From contig NZ_CP064703.1 of the NCBI RefSeq assembly GCF_023101085.1, positions 7,750,001 through 7,814,000 of the forward strand: a stretch of DNA of 64,000 nucleotides, written 5' to 3'. Position 1 is the stretch's first letter, and the number at the start of each line of letters is the position of its first letter. Origin of the DNA: Bradyrhizobium sp. 170 (lineage in GTDB: Bacteria > Pseudomonadota > Alphaproteobacteria > Rhizobiales > Xanthobacteraceae). The notes under the pieces were generated by a model. It saw only the letters and a program-made list of their open reading frames with translations, did no database searches and had not been told where the DNA came from. The translations under genes and the position numbers were made by a program. Shown here piece by piece: positions 28,231 to 35,786 of the stretch.

Positions 28231-28923
28231 CTACCCGTGATAGCTTGGCGACTTCCGCGCCAGCCCATCGAACGCGTCGAGCAGCCGCTCGCGCCAGGCA
28301 TAGACCGGATCGTCTTCCATCAGCAGCTTGAACGGGCTGACCACCCGCGCCCACTGGAACGCGCCGAACACGATATAGTCCGCATAGTTCGCAGCAGTGC
28401 CGCCGAGGAAGGGCTGCGTCCGCAATGTCAGCCGCAGCGGGTCGAGGCTTTTGCGAAAACCGTCGACCGCCTTGTCGCGGCTGGCCATGATTTCTTCCAG
28501 CTTCTTGCCGAAACGCGCCTCGCGCGACGTGCGGAAATAGGCCGCGTCCTCCGGCTTCAGGTTGAGCGGGATGTCGGCGATGATGAGCGGAAACATGCCG
28601 CCGATCACGCCGTCGCCCCACCAGTTCAGCATCCGCGCCATCGCGCGGCCGCCCTCGCCGCCGAACAGCGAAGGCCGGTCCGGATATTTGTCTTCGAGAT
28701 AGTTGGCGATGGTCCAGGAATCGACGACTGCGCTATCGCCGTCGAGCAGCACCGGCACCTTTTCAGAGCCATGCGGCGCGATCGCCGTTTTCTCGGTAAA
28801 GCACCACGGGATCGTTTCCGCCGACAGCCCCTTGTGCGCCAGCGCCATCCGCGTCCGCCAGCAGAACGGGCTGAACGGGCGGGATGCGTCGGTGCCGACG
28901 AGTTCGAAAAGTTTGAGTGGCAT
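28231..28923 (-). CDS. Glutathione S-transferase, LigE/beta-etherase-like, 230 aa
   Basis: GST with the thioredoxin-like domain: SRPFSPFCWRTRMALAHKGL, SEKVPVLLDGDSAVVDSWTIANYLEDKYPDRPSLFGG (cis-Pro and the SW pair that binds glutathione). The C-terminal domain contains FLGGTAANYADYIVFGAFQWARV. The arrangement resembles Sphingobium LigE-type beta-etherases, but no lignin genes are nearby, so the substrate is open. Start ATG at 28921-28923, since the upstream extension is repeat-derived. Its neighbour downstream is the crotonase remnant. Confidence 0.83.
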   Translation of the reverse strand: MPLKLFELVGTDASRPFSPFCWRTRMALAHKGLSAETIPWCFTEKTAIAPHGSEKVPVLLDGDSAVVDSWTIANYLEDKYPDRPSLFGGEGGRAMARMLNWWGDGVIGGMFPLIIADIPLNLKPEDAAYFRTSREARFGKKLEEIMASRDKAVDGFRKSLDPLRLTLRTQPFLGGTAANYADYIVFGAFQWARVVSPFKLLMEDDPVYAWRERLLDAFDGLARKSPSYHG

Positions 28924-28960
28924 GAGGATATTGTGTGCGAAGTCAACGCCGAAGACAATC

Positions 28961-28989
28961 GTCATTGCGAGCGAAGCGAAGCAATCCAT
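28961..28989. repeat. Half copy of the GTCATTGCGA palindrome (copy D)
   Basis: GTCATTGCGAGCGAAGCGAA and GCAATCCAT are present, but the second arm is missing; a different repeat class begins within 30 bases. It indicates that one repeat has been disrupted by the other. Confidence 0.75.
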
Positions 28990-29009
28990 GCCACTACGCC
29001 CACCACTCC

Positions 29010-29110
29010 CGTCATGCCCCGCGAAGGCGGGGCATCCAGTACGCCGAGACAGTAGTGAGACTCACATCCGTCGGTGATTACTGGATCATCCGCCTTCGCG
29101 GATGATGACG
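29010..29110. repeat. CGTCATGCCCCGCG... palindromic repeat
   Basis: CGTCATGCCCCGCGAAGGCG at the left and CGCCTTCGCGGATGATGACG at the right are inverted, with GGGGCATCCAGTA and TACTGGATCATCC arms inside. Located between the two GST genes. Confidence 0.75.
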
Positions 29111-29137
29111 GGTGGAGCGTGATGGAAACAGCGCACC

Positions 29138-29845
29138 CTACCGCACCACCGCCGCGGTCTGGCCGAACAGGATCCGGCGTTCTTCCTCGGTGCGGTTGAC
29201 GGGCTGGCCGAAATTCGGATTGACCTCTTTCGCCTTGGCATAGGCGCGCTCGGTCGCCGGCCGGGCGCGGATGGTTTCCAGCCAGCGCTTCAGATGCGGG
29301 AAGTCGTCGATGTTCTGCTCCTGGTTCTTGTAGGGCACAATCCAGGGATAGCTCGCCATGTCGGCGATCGAGTAGTCGCCGGCGATGAATTCGCGATCCG
29401 ACAGGCGCTTGTTGAGCACGCCGTAGAGCCGGTTGGTCTCGTTCACGTAGCGGTCGATGGCGTATTTGATTTTCTCTACCGCGTAATTTCTGAAGTGGTG
29501 GTTCTGCCCGGCCATCGGGCCGAGCCCGCCCATCTGCCAGAACGTCCACTGGATCGCGTCGTAGCGGCCGTAAAGATCCGATGGCAAAAACTTTCCGGTC
29601 TTCTCGGCGAGGTACAACAGCATCGCGCCGGACTCGAAGATCGAGACCGGCTTTCCCCCGCCCTTCGGCTCATGATCGACCATCGCGGGAATGCGGTTGT
29701 TCGGCGCGATCGCCAGAAACTCCGGCTTGAACTGTTCGCCCTTGCTGATGTTGACCGGGAAGATCTTGTAGGGAAGCCCGGTCTCCTCGAGGAACATCGT
29801 GATCTTGTGGCCGTTCGGCGTGGTCCAGTAGTGAAGGTCGATCAT
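29138..29845 (-). CDS. yfcG: Glutathione S-transferase of the YfcG/Ure2-like (Nu) class
   Basis: A 235-residue GST with the Nu-class opening IDLHYWTTPNGHKITMFLEE (threonine and asparagine replace the usual catalytic Tyr/Ser). Then come NRIPAMVDHEP with the cis-Pro, SIFESGAMLLYLAEKTG, and in the helical domain FIAGDYSIADMASYPWIVPY. YfcG-type enzymes act as glutathione-dependent disulfide reductases. Start ATG at 29843-29845 with GGATCGCCC upstream. It lies on the same strand as the LigE-like GST but 214 bases and a repeat separate them. Confidence 0.85.
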   Translation of the reverse strand: MIDLHYWTTPNGHKITMFLEETGLPYKIFPVNISKGEQFKPEFLAIAPNNRIPAMVDHEPKGGGKPVSIFESGAMLLYLAEKTGKFLPSDLYGRYDAIQWTFWQMGGLGPMAGQNHHFRNYAVEKIKYAIDRYVNETNRLYGVLNKRLSDREFIAGDYSIADMASYPWIVPYKNQEQNIDDFPHLKRWLETIRARPATERAYAKAKEVNPNFGQPVNRTEEERRILFGQTAAVVR

Positions 29846-29968
29846 GGGCGATCCTGCTATGCGCTAGATTGTTGTTTTCGCAAGAAAGATGCGACTGCAT
29901 GAATTTGGGCGGATCACACGCTCAAGTCAATTGGCGCCGGCCCCGCACGCGCGAATGTGATAGATGTG

Positions 29969-30205
29969 TCAGGCGCTGCGGCCGTGCTCGCGCAGGAATT
30001 TGGCGCCGCTTGCGGTGATCGTGACGCGCACGCCCTGCCCCACCGCCGGCTGGCGCGTGACATAGCCGCGATCGACGGCGTCTTCCCAGATGGTCAGGCG
30101 CGGGCATGAGGTGCGCCACGTCTCGATCACGTCGGAATAAAGTCTCGGCTCGCGGCCGATCCATTCGACGAGATCGAGCACCAGTGCGTCCGTGGTCTCG
30201 GTCAT
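29969..30205 (-). CDS. Hypothetical protein with winged-helix-like pattern, 78 aa
   Basis: Short soluble protein. Blocks: LVLDLVEWIGREPRLYSDVIETWRTSCPRLTIWEDAVDRGYV, then VRVTITASGAKFLREHG. The helical N-half followed by two strands resembles a compact winged helix (as in MarR-like fragments), but this is inference. ATG at 30203-30205 has the SD GGAGGCG. It follows the TSUP transporter gene by 29 bases on the same strand, so they are probably co-transcribed; a regulatory or accessory role for the transporter is possible. Confidence 0.7.
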   Translation of the reverse strand: MTETTDALVLDLVEWIGREPRLYSDVIETWRTSCPRLTIWEDAVDRGYVTRQPAVGQGVRVTITASGAKFLREHGRSA

Positions 30206-30234
30206 CAGCGCCTCCGTATCAGAAGCGGTCAAAC

Positions 30235-30996
30235 TCAAAATGCCATCGCGCTGGTGCGCGTGAACAACAGCCAGCCGCCGTAGAGGATGTAGTAGCCCGC
30301 GACCGTCGTGATCAGCCGGTTCGCCCAGGTGCGAAACTGCGCATCGCTCATCGCTTCCAGGATGCGCCGCGCCAGCGTGGTGCCGAGCATTGAGGCTACG
30401 ATGGCGACCGCCGCCAGCACCGGATCGAGCGTCGCGGCCTGGTCGACGATGCCGCCGAAATAGATCAGTTTTGTGAGATGGCTGGCGACCTGGCAGGTGG
30501 CCTTGGTGGCGACCACCTCGCGGCGGCCGAAATTGCCGCCGAGAAAGAACGTGTCCATCAGGGGACCGGAGACGCCGGTCATCAGCATCAGGCCCATGCA
30601 GATGAAGCCGTAGAACGAGCCCTGCGCGATGCTATCAGGATTGGGCTTCAGGTTCTTCGGCATCAGCCGCGCCAGGAACGGCGTCGCCCCGAGCAACAGT
30701 AATGCAATGGGCTTGTCCGGCACGTAACGGGCGATCGACCAGACGCCGAGCGCCAGCGCGCAGCCGATCAGATAGACGAACACCGGCCGCCAGCGGATAT
30801 GCGCCCGCCACAGAAAGGCGCGCCAGCCGTTCGAGGCCATCTGCGTGATCGCATGCAGCACCATCGCGGTCGGCAGCGGCATCAGCATCAACAGCACGCC
30901 GATCAGGATCATCCCGCCAGCCATGCCGAACAGGCCCGACAGGAACGCTGTCGCGACCATCAACGCACCGAGGGCTGCGATCATCAGGGGCGTCAA
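30235..30996 (-). CDS. TSUP (TauE/SafE) family membrane transporter, 253 aa
   Basis: Predicted sulfite/organosulfonate-type exporter with about eight membrane segments: IAALGALMVATAFLSGLFGMAGGMILIGVLL (the family GxxGMGGG-like loop), MVLHAITQMASNGWRAFLW, VYLIGCALALGVWS, and the second repeat FICMGLMLMTGVSGPLMDTFFL. A TTG at 30994-30996 is the best start: the SD AAGGAG sits 8 bases upstream, whereas the first ATG (30982-30984) lacks one. Substrate unknown. Followed on the same strand by the small winged-helix-like gene. Confidence 0.85.
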   Translation of the reverse strand: MTPLMIAALGALMVATAFLSGLFGMAGGMILIGVLLMLMPLPTAMVLHAITQMASNGWRAFLWRAHIRWRPVFVYLIGCALALGVWSIARYVPDKPIALLLLGATPFLARLMPKNLKPNPDSIAQGSFYGFICMGLMLMTGVSGPLMDTFFLGGNFGRREVVATKATCQVASHLTKLIYFGGIVDQAATLDPVLAAVAIVASMLGTTLARRILEAMSDAQFRTWANRLITTVAGYYILYGGWLLFTRTSAMAF

Positions 30997-31039
30997 GAGA
31001 AGTCTCCTTCGCAAGCCAGGCTCAGGGTGCCGGCGCTGC

Positions 31040-31208
31040 CTCTGCCCCCTCTCCCCGCTCTTCGCGGGGTCGAGACGAGCAAAGCTCGCTCTTAGAGGGT
31101 CGGGGTGAGGGGCTCTCTCCGCGGACTCGCTCACAGTCGGACTCGCGGAGAGAGCCCCTCACCCGGCGCTTCGCGCCGACCCCTCCCCGCAAAAGAGCGG
31201 GGCGAGGT
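31040..31208. repeat. Inverted intergenic repeat (CCCTCTCCCC class), second copy
   Basis: CCCCTCTCCCCGCTCTTCGCGG on the left and CCCCTCCCCGCAAAAGAGCGGGG on the right, with GGGGTGAGGGGCTCTCTCCG and CGGAGAGAGCCCCTCACCC inverted inside. It fills most of the 324-base spacer between the divergent TSUP and LysR genes; no gene is seen in that spacer. Confidence 0.8.
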
Positions 31209-31320
31209 TGAAAGAGCCGCACCAATTCAACCTATCAACATGCCCATTCTTGTGCCTCAGCTTGTGACGCGCACGCAAACTGAGTTATCTTGCTCTGGCA
31301 TCAGTTTTCCTGAGGGTATT

Positions 31321-32226
31321 GTGCGGCGGCTGCTCTTTCTCAACGGTATCAAGGCATTCGAGGCTGCGGCCAGGACCGGCAGCTTTGCCGCCGCCGGCGC
31401 CGAGCTCAACGTATCCGCCGCCGCGGTCAGCCGGATGGTGCACCTGCTGGAAGACCGGCTCGGGGTCGCGCTGTTCGAGCGCAAGGCCAACCGCCTCGCC
31501 ACCACGGCGGCGGGCCGCGCCTATCAGGGCGGGCTGACGCCGATCTTCGACGCGCTGGCGAGCCTGACCGCGCAGGTCACCGCGCCCTCCAGCGTCCGCG
31601 TGCTGACCATCGGGGTCGGTCCCACCTTTGCGATGAAGTGGCTGATCCCGCGGCTGGCGGATTTCCGGAAATCAGAGCCGGATATCGACGTCCGCATCAC
31701 CACCGGCGGCGCCGCGGTGCCGTTCGGCGAGGACTGGAGCTGCGGCATCAAGCTGGGCGACGGCGAATGGCCCGGCCTGATCGTCGAACCGTTGTTCGCC
31801 GCCGACCTGCTGCCGGTATGCGCCCCGCGGCTTGCGAACGCGCTCAAGCGCCCCACCGACCTGAAAGGGCCGACGCTGCTCCGGGTTGCCCATTCGCCCG
31901 ACGACTGGCCATCATGGCTCGAGGCCGCCGGCACAGGGCGCATCACCGCCCGCGGACCGGAGTTCGAATTTTACGGCCAGGCGCTGCAGGCCGCCGTCGA
32001 CGGCCTCGGCATCGCCATGGGCATCCGCCCCTATATCGACGACGACCTCGCCGCCGGCCGGCTGGTCGCGCCGTTTGCGTTAAGCGTGCCGAAAGGCATG
32101 CGCTGGTATCTGGTCTATCGCGGCTTCAGCACGGAGCAGCGCGATTTCGCCGCGTTCCGGCGCTGGATTATCCGCGCGGCGGCCGAACCCGCCATGCGCC
32201 GCAGGGGCCAGAGACATGCCGGATGA
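31321..32226 (+). CDS. LysR-family transcriptional regulator (GcvA-like), 301 aa
   Basis: N-terminal LysR HTH: LFLNGIKAFEAAARTGSFAAAGAELNVSAAAVSRMVHLLEDRLGVALFERKANRL. The C-terminal substrate-binding domain shows VRVLTIGVGPTFAMKWLIPRLADF, typical of the GcvA subgroup. The GTG at 31321 has the SD GAGGG about 5 bases upstream and starts two residues before the HTH. The long upstream in-frame extension runs through repeat DNA and is rejected. It overlaps the monooxygenase gene by 11 bases, an unusual layout: LysR genes are more often divergent from targets. Confidence 0.87.
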   Translation: MRRLLFLNGIKAFEAAARTGSFAAAGAELNVSAAAVSRMVHLLEDRLGVALFERKANRLATTAAGRAYQGGLTPIFDALASLTAQVTAPSSVRVLTIGVGPTFAMKWLIPRLADFRKSEPDIDVRITTGGAAVPFGEDWSCGIKLGDGEWPGLIVEPLFAADLLPVCAPRLANALKRPTDLKGPTLLRVAHSPDDWPSWLEAAGTGRITARGPEFEFYGQALQAAVDGLGIAMGIRPYIDDDLAAGRLVAPFALSVPKGMRWYLVYRGFSTEQRDFAAFRRWIIRAAAEPAMRRRGQRHAG

Positions 32227-33436
32227 AAAAATCGAAACGCTCGTGATCGGCGGCGGCCAGGCTGGCCTCGTGATGAGCCACCGGCTGAAGGAGCGGGGGC
32301 TTTCGCACCTCGTGCTCGAGCGCCACCGGATCGCCGAACGCTGGCGCAGCGAACGCTGGGACGGGCTGAAATTCCAGTTTCCCAACTGGTCGGTGCGGCT
32401 GCCGGACTTTCCGTTTCCGCACAGCGATCCGGATGCCTTTGCCAACACGGACGACATCATCAGATACATCGAGGCCTATGCCGGTTTCGTCAACCCGCCG
32501 ATCCGCTGCGGCGTAGCCGTGACGCGGCTCTCGAAGCGTGACGGCACAGGTTTCATCGCCGAGACCACTGACGGCACGATCGCGGCGGACAATGTGGTCG
32601 TCGCCACCGGCCCCTATCAGCGCAACCTCGTCCCGGACCTGCTGCACAATCATCCCGTGTTCCAGGTCCATGCCGCCGACTACAAGAATCCCGGACAGCT
32701 TCCGCCGGGCGCGGTGCTGGTCGCCGGCGCCGGCGCATCTGGCGCGCAGATTGCCGAGGAATTGTTGCAGGCCGGCCGCCGCGTCTACCTCTCGATCGGG
32801 CGGCACCGCCGCCTGCCGCGCCGCTACCGCGGCCGCGACCTGGTCTGGTGGCTCGCCGAGATGCGCCTCGATCAGGTCACGCCGGAGGAGCGTGGGCCCG
32901 CGCGCCTGGGCCCCGTCATTTCCGGCGCGTATGGCGGCCGCACCATCGATTTCCGCAACTTCGCCGCCGACGGCATGATCCTGGTGGGACGCATCGAGGC
33001 GGCGCATGGCGGCGTGATCGAGATTGCACCCGGCCTTGCCGAAAGCATGACCGACGGCGACCTCGTCTACACCACCTTCCTCGATACGGTGGACGCGTAT
33101 GTGAAACGGCGCCGCATGGAGTTGCCCGAAGACCCCGACGCCCGCGCGACGTTCGCCGACCCGCCTTGCGTCACCGCACCGCTCACGCACCTCGACCTCG
33201 CCGCGGAAGGCATCTCCGCGGTGATCTGGGCCACCGGCTACGGCGTCGATTTCGGCTGGATCGACCTTGCGGTCACCGACGCCAAAGGCGAGGCAGTCCA
33301 CCGCAACGGCATATCCGCCGTGCCGGGCCTGTATTTCCTCGGCCTGCAATGGCTGTCGAAAATGAACTCCTCGTTCCTGTCCGGCGTCGGCGACGACGCG
33401 GCGGTACTTGCCGATCATATTTTGGCGCGGGGCTGA
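32216..33436 (+). CDS. Flavin-containing monooxygenase (CzcO-like), 406 aa
   Basis: Two-dinucleotide-binding-domain flavoprotein. FAD site GGGQAGLVMSHRL near the N-terminus and ERHRIAERWRSERWDGLKFQFPNW, NADPH site VAGAGASGAQIAEELL around residue 170, the conserved ATGPYQ, and a C-terminal VIWATGYGVDFGWI. The length matches FMO/CzcO-type putative oxidoreductases. Its ATG lies within the 3' end of the LysR gene, so translation is probably coupled. Substrate unknown. Confidence 0.85.
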   Translation: MPDEKIETLVIGGGQAGLVMSHRLKERGLSHLVLERHRIAERWRSERWDGLKFQFPNWSVRLPDFPFPHSDPDAFANTDDIIRYIEAYAGFVNPPIRCGVAVTRLSKRDGTGFIAETTDGTIAADNVVVATGPYQRNLVPDLLHNHPVFQVHAADYKNPGQLPPGAVLVAGAGASGAQIAEELLQAGRRVYLSIGRHRRLPRRYRGRDLVWWLAEMRLDQVTPEERGPARLGPVISGAYGGRTIDFRNFAADGMILVGRIEAAHGGVIEIAPGLAESMTDGDLVYTTFLDTVDAYVKRRRMELPEDPDARATFADPPCVTAPLTHLDLAAEGISAVIWATGYGVDFGWIDLAVTDAKGEAVHRNGISAVPGLYFLGLQWLSKMNSSFLSGVGDDAAVLADHILARG

Positions 33437-33617
33437 CAAGCCGGAGATGCTCTCGTGTCCCGGACGCGGTGCAGCCCAGGCGATGCGTAGCATCGTCCGG
33501 TAACGCTGCGCCGCATCCGTGGAACGCCAAAAAATCGCCGGACATGTGAACCCGTTCACATATGCCATCCCCCAGCCATGCTGTTCTCGTCCCATGGGAC
33601 AATCCGGGGGACACGCC

Positions 33618-33830
33618 ATGATCTATGGCGGCTTTGAAATTCAGTCGTTCGAAGCAGGGAGAGGGCTATGGCACGCCAGGATTCAACGGGCCGACCAGGA
33701 GCCGGTGGTGATCGATGGAATGGCGTTTCCGACCCTCGAAGTCGGTTTCGCGTGGTCGGATCCGGAAGCGGCGATTGCGGACGCGAAAGCCCATATCGAC
33801 CGTTTCAAGCCGCGGTTCGCGAACCCGTAA
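33618..33830 (+). CDS. Small conserved-looking protein, 70 aa
   Basis: YGGFEIQSFEAGRGLWHARIQRAD, then VVIDGMAFPTLEVGFAWSDPEAAIADAKAHIDRF. Alternating strands and one helix; aromatic residues and a final amphipathic helix suggest a small folded alpha/beta protein. ATG at 33618 has a GGGGGA SD. No family recognised. Followed by the CPDC protein gene on the same strand 50 bases later. Confidence 0.7.
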   Translation: MIYGGFEIQSFEAGRGLWHARIQRADQEPVVIDGMAFPTLEVGFAWSDPEAAIADAKAHIDRFKPRFANP

Positions 33831-33880
33831 GCGCCCCCAACGGAACGGCCCGCCCGCTGGCTGGCCGACTCTCGCTGCCC

Positions 33881-34066
33881 TTGTCCGAACAGATCCTGCA
33901 GGCGACGCCGGTGCTCTCGAACTGTCCGGATTGCAGCGCCTCGCTCTCGGTCCTGCGCATCATCCCGGGCCGTTCCGGCGCCGAGTACTGGACCATGCGC
34001 TGCACCCGCTGCGGCGGGATCCATCTGGATATCGTCAAACCCTCGACCGCCCCGCTGATCGCGTAA
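33881..34066 (+). CDS. Small zinc-ribbon-like protein, 61 aa
   Basis: Contains two CxxC pairs (NCPDCSAS and RCTRCGGIH), the pattern of a small zinc ribbon, and the middle RIIPGRSGAEYWTM. The only in-frame candidate start near the domain is the TTG at 33881; no ATG or GTG is available between the preceding gene and the domain. The SD is weak, so start and even expression are uncertain. Confidence 0.5.
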   Translation: MSEQILQATPVLSNCPDCSASLSVLRIIPGRSGAEYWTMRCTRCGGIHLDIVKPSTAPLIA

Positions 34067-34129
34067 GGCGCGGCCCCCGCCACCGTCGTGGCGGGCGAGG
34101 CGTTCAGATTCCCCTCCTCTGCCTTTCAT

Positions 34130-35554
34130 TCACGGCTGCGCCGCGTTCGGCATCTTGGCCGATACCTTGAAGGCATCGACCGGCGTCGCCGGCTGTAGCG
34201 TGCGGGCCTGCGCGGCGGCGACTGTAGCAGCACGCGTTTGCGCATCAGTCGAAGTCGCCCCGCGCACCGCGTTGCGGATGTTGGTCAACCCGGTGACCGC
34301 GTTATACCAGAATGGCGTACCGAGCCCGACCAGGAGGCCGCCGAGGAAAAGGTAGAACCAGACGCCCGCCGCCGTCGGAATCTGCAACCAGATATTCCGG
34401 TGTTTGGTGTAATTCAGTTTGCCGGTGTTCCGCAGCTCGGCCAACTCCTGCTTGGTCTTGCTGTCCTCTTCATCCGACCTGCAGGTCTGCCGCCAGGTTC
34501 CAAATCGCTCCGTGTCGCCATCACTCAGCTTGGTGCAGGTCCAGAGCAACCGCCACATCTCCGCCGCCTTGATGCGGTCATCGCTCCACCCGAGCGGAAC
34601 GCCAAGATCGGCGTATTGCTTGACCGTCGAATTTGCCTTGGCAATTGCTTCCTTCCAGTCGTTTCTTAACGCTTCGATCTGCTGCCTGACTTGCTCAGCG
34701 GTCAACGCCTCGGTTGGATCGATCTCTTTCAGCGCCTTCATCGCCTCGACGGCCGCCTTGTGCTGCGCCGTCACCGCCTCGGATTGCTCGATCACCTTGG
34801 CGCGCGCGTTGGGATCGCGCAGATAGGTCCTGAACAGATCGACCGCATCAACATGGGCCAGGAACGCCAGCGCGATCGCCACCACCACCGAGAGCAATCG
34901 GGCGCGGCCCTCGAAATAAACGCTTGCTTCCTTGCCGAACGCTTCGAACTTCTGCGCAATATCCTTGAGGATGGTATCGACGGCATCCGCTGCAGTCGCA
35001 CCGGCGTTCTCGACGGCGCCTGTTGCGGCAGACTTGACCCCGGCGATAGCTTGACCGACATCCATGCTGCCAAGCCGCTCCATAAACTCGGCTGACGTCA
35101 TCGCCGCGAGATCGCGGCCGTTCCACAAACGAATTTCGGGCAGACTGCGTTTTTGCTGACCACCCACGCCCTGCGCCGTTGCATCGGTTGGCGCGGCCGT
35201 CGAACTGCCCGCGACGTCCGCGGCCGCAACGGTGGGCGTGGCGTTCGGGGTCACACCCATCGGCGCGCGATTTGCGCTCATGCGTTCGACAAAGCCGTCT
35301 CGGAGGATCTTCAGCGCCTCTGTCACGCTCGTTAAACGTTCGTTCGCGGGCTTTGAGCCGTTGACCAGGTGAAGGATATTACCATCCGTCAGGTATTTCT
35401 TGATCACCTGGTCGAACATCTGCCCGAGCACGTATTTGAGCCCGGCTTCGCGCATCGAGAATATGCGGTGAATCATTTCCACGAATGACGAGACCACCAG
35501 CGACAGCGCGAGCATCGTAATCGCGAACGCCAGCGCGGCTTCAATGAGCTGCAT
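34130..35554 (-). CDS. Large membrane protein of unknown function, 474 aa
   Basis: An N-terminal membrane span (residues 5-27), a low-complexity Ala/Thr/Pro stretch (about 95-130), a second span (219-238), a soluble charged region with coiled-coil tendency (250-315), and a C-terminal span (393-413) followed by LGTPFWYNAVTGLTNIRNA. The latter block recurs in uncharacterised bacterial membrane proteins as far as I recall. Two cysteines (TCTK, QTCRS) lie in the loop. ATG at 35552-35554 has the SD GGGGGAAG. It is convergent to the preceding small genes and divergent from uvrB. No function can be assigned. Confidence 0.8.
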   Translation of the reverse strand: MQLIEAALAFAITMLALSLVVSSFVEMIHRIFSMREAGLKYVLGQMFDQVIKKYLTDGNILHLVNGSKPANERLTSVTEALKILRDGFVERMSANRAPMGVTPNATPTVAAADVAGSSTAAPTDATAQGVGGQQKRSLPEIRLWNGRDLAAMTSAEFMERLGSMDVGQAIAGVKSAATGAVENAGATAADAVDTILKDIAQKFEAFGKEASVYFEGRARLLSVVVAIALAFLAHVDAVDLFRTYLRDPNARAKVIEQSEAVTAQHKAAVEAMKALKEIDPTEALTAEQVRQQIEALRNDWKEAIAKANSTVKQYADLGVPLGWSDDRIKAAEMWRLLWTCTKLSDGDTERFGTWRQTCRSDEEDSKTKQELAELRNTGKLNYTKHRNIWLQIPTAAGVWFYLFLGGLLVGLGTPFWYNAVTGLTNIRNAVRGATSTDAQTRAATVAAAQARTLQPATPVDAFKVSAKMPNAAQP

Positions 35555-35786
35555 GACTTCCCCCCGGAGTTTGCTCCGGCATCGATACAATCACAGGCTG
35601 TTTTTACCAGCAAGACTCGGCGCAGCGAATCCAGACATCTTTCACTTCCCCCGTTCGGGTGACGTCTAGGCTGCGCTTGTCAGTGGCTGGCAGCAGTGCT
35701 GAAGCGAACGGATTTGCCACGGGACTGCAAAACGAGTTGCCGTTTTCGGCCTTTTCAGCGGCCTGCCGCAGTCCCATATTGCCGTC

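Noticed and set aside
32168..33619. A 483-codon frame on the minus strand opposite the flavin monooxygenase
   Set aside because: Shadow of a gene with clear FAD and NADPH motifs.
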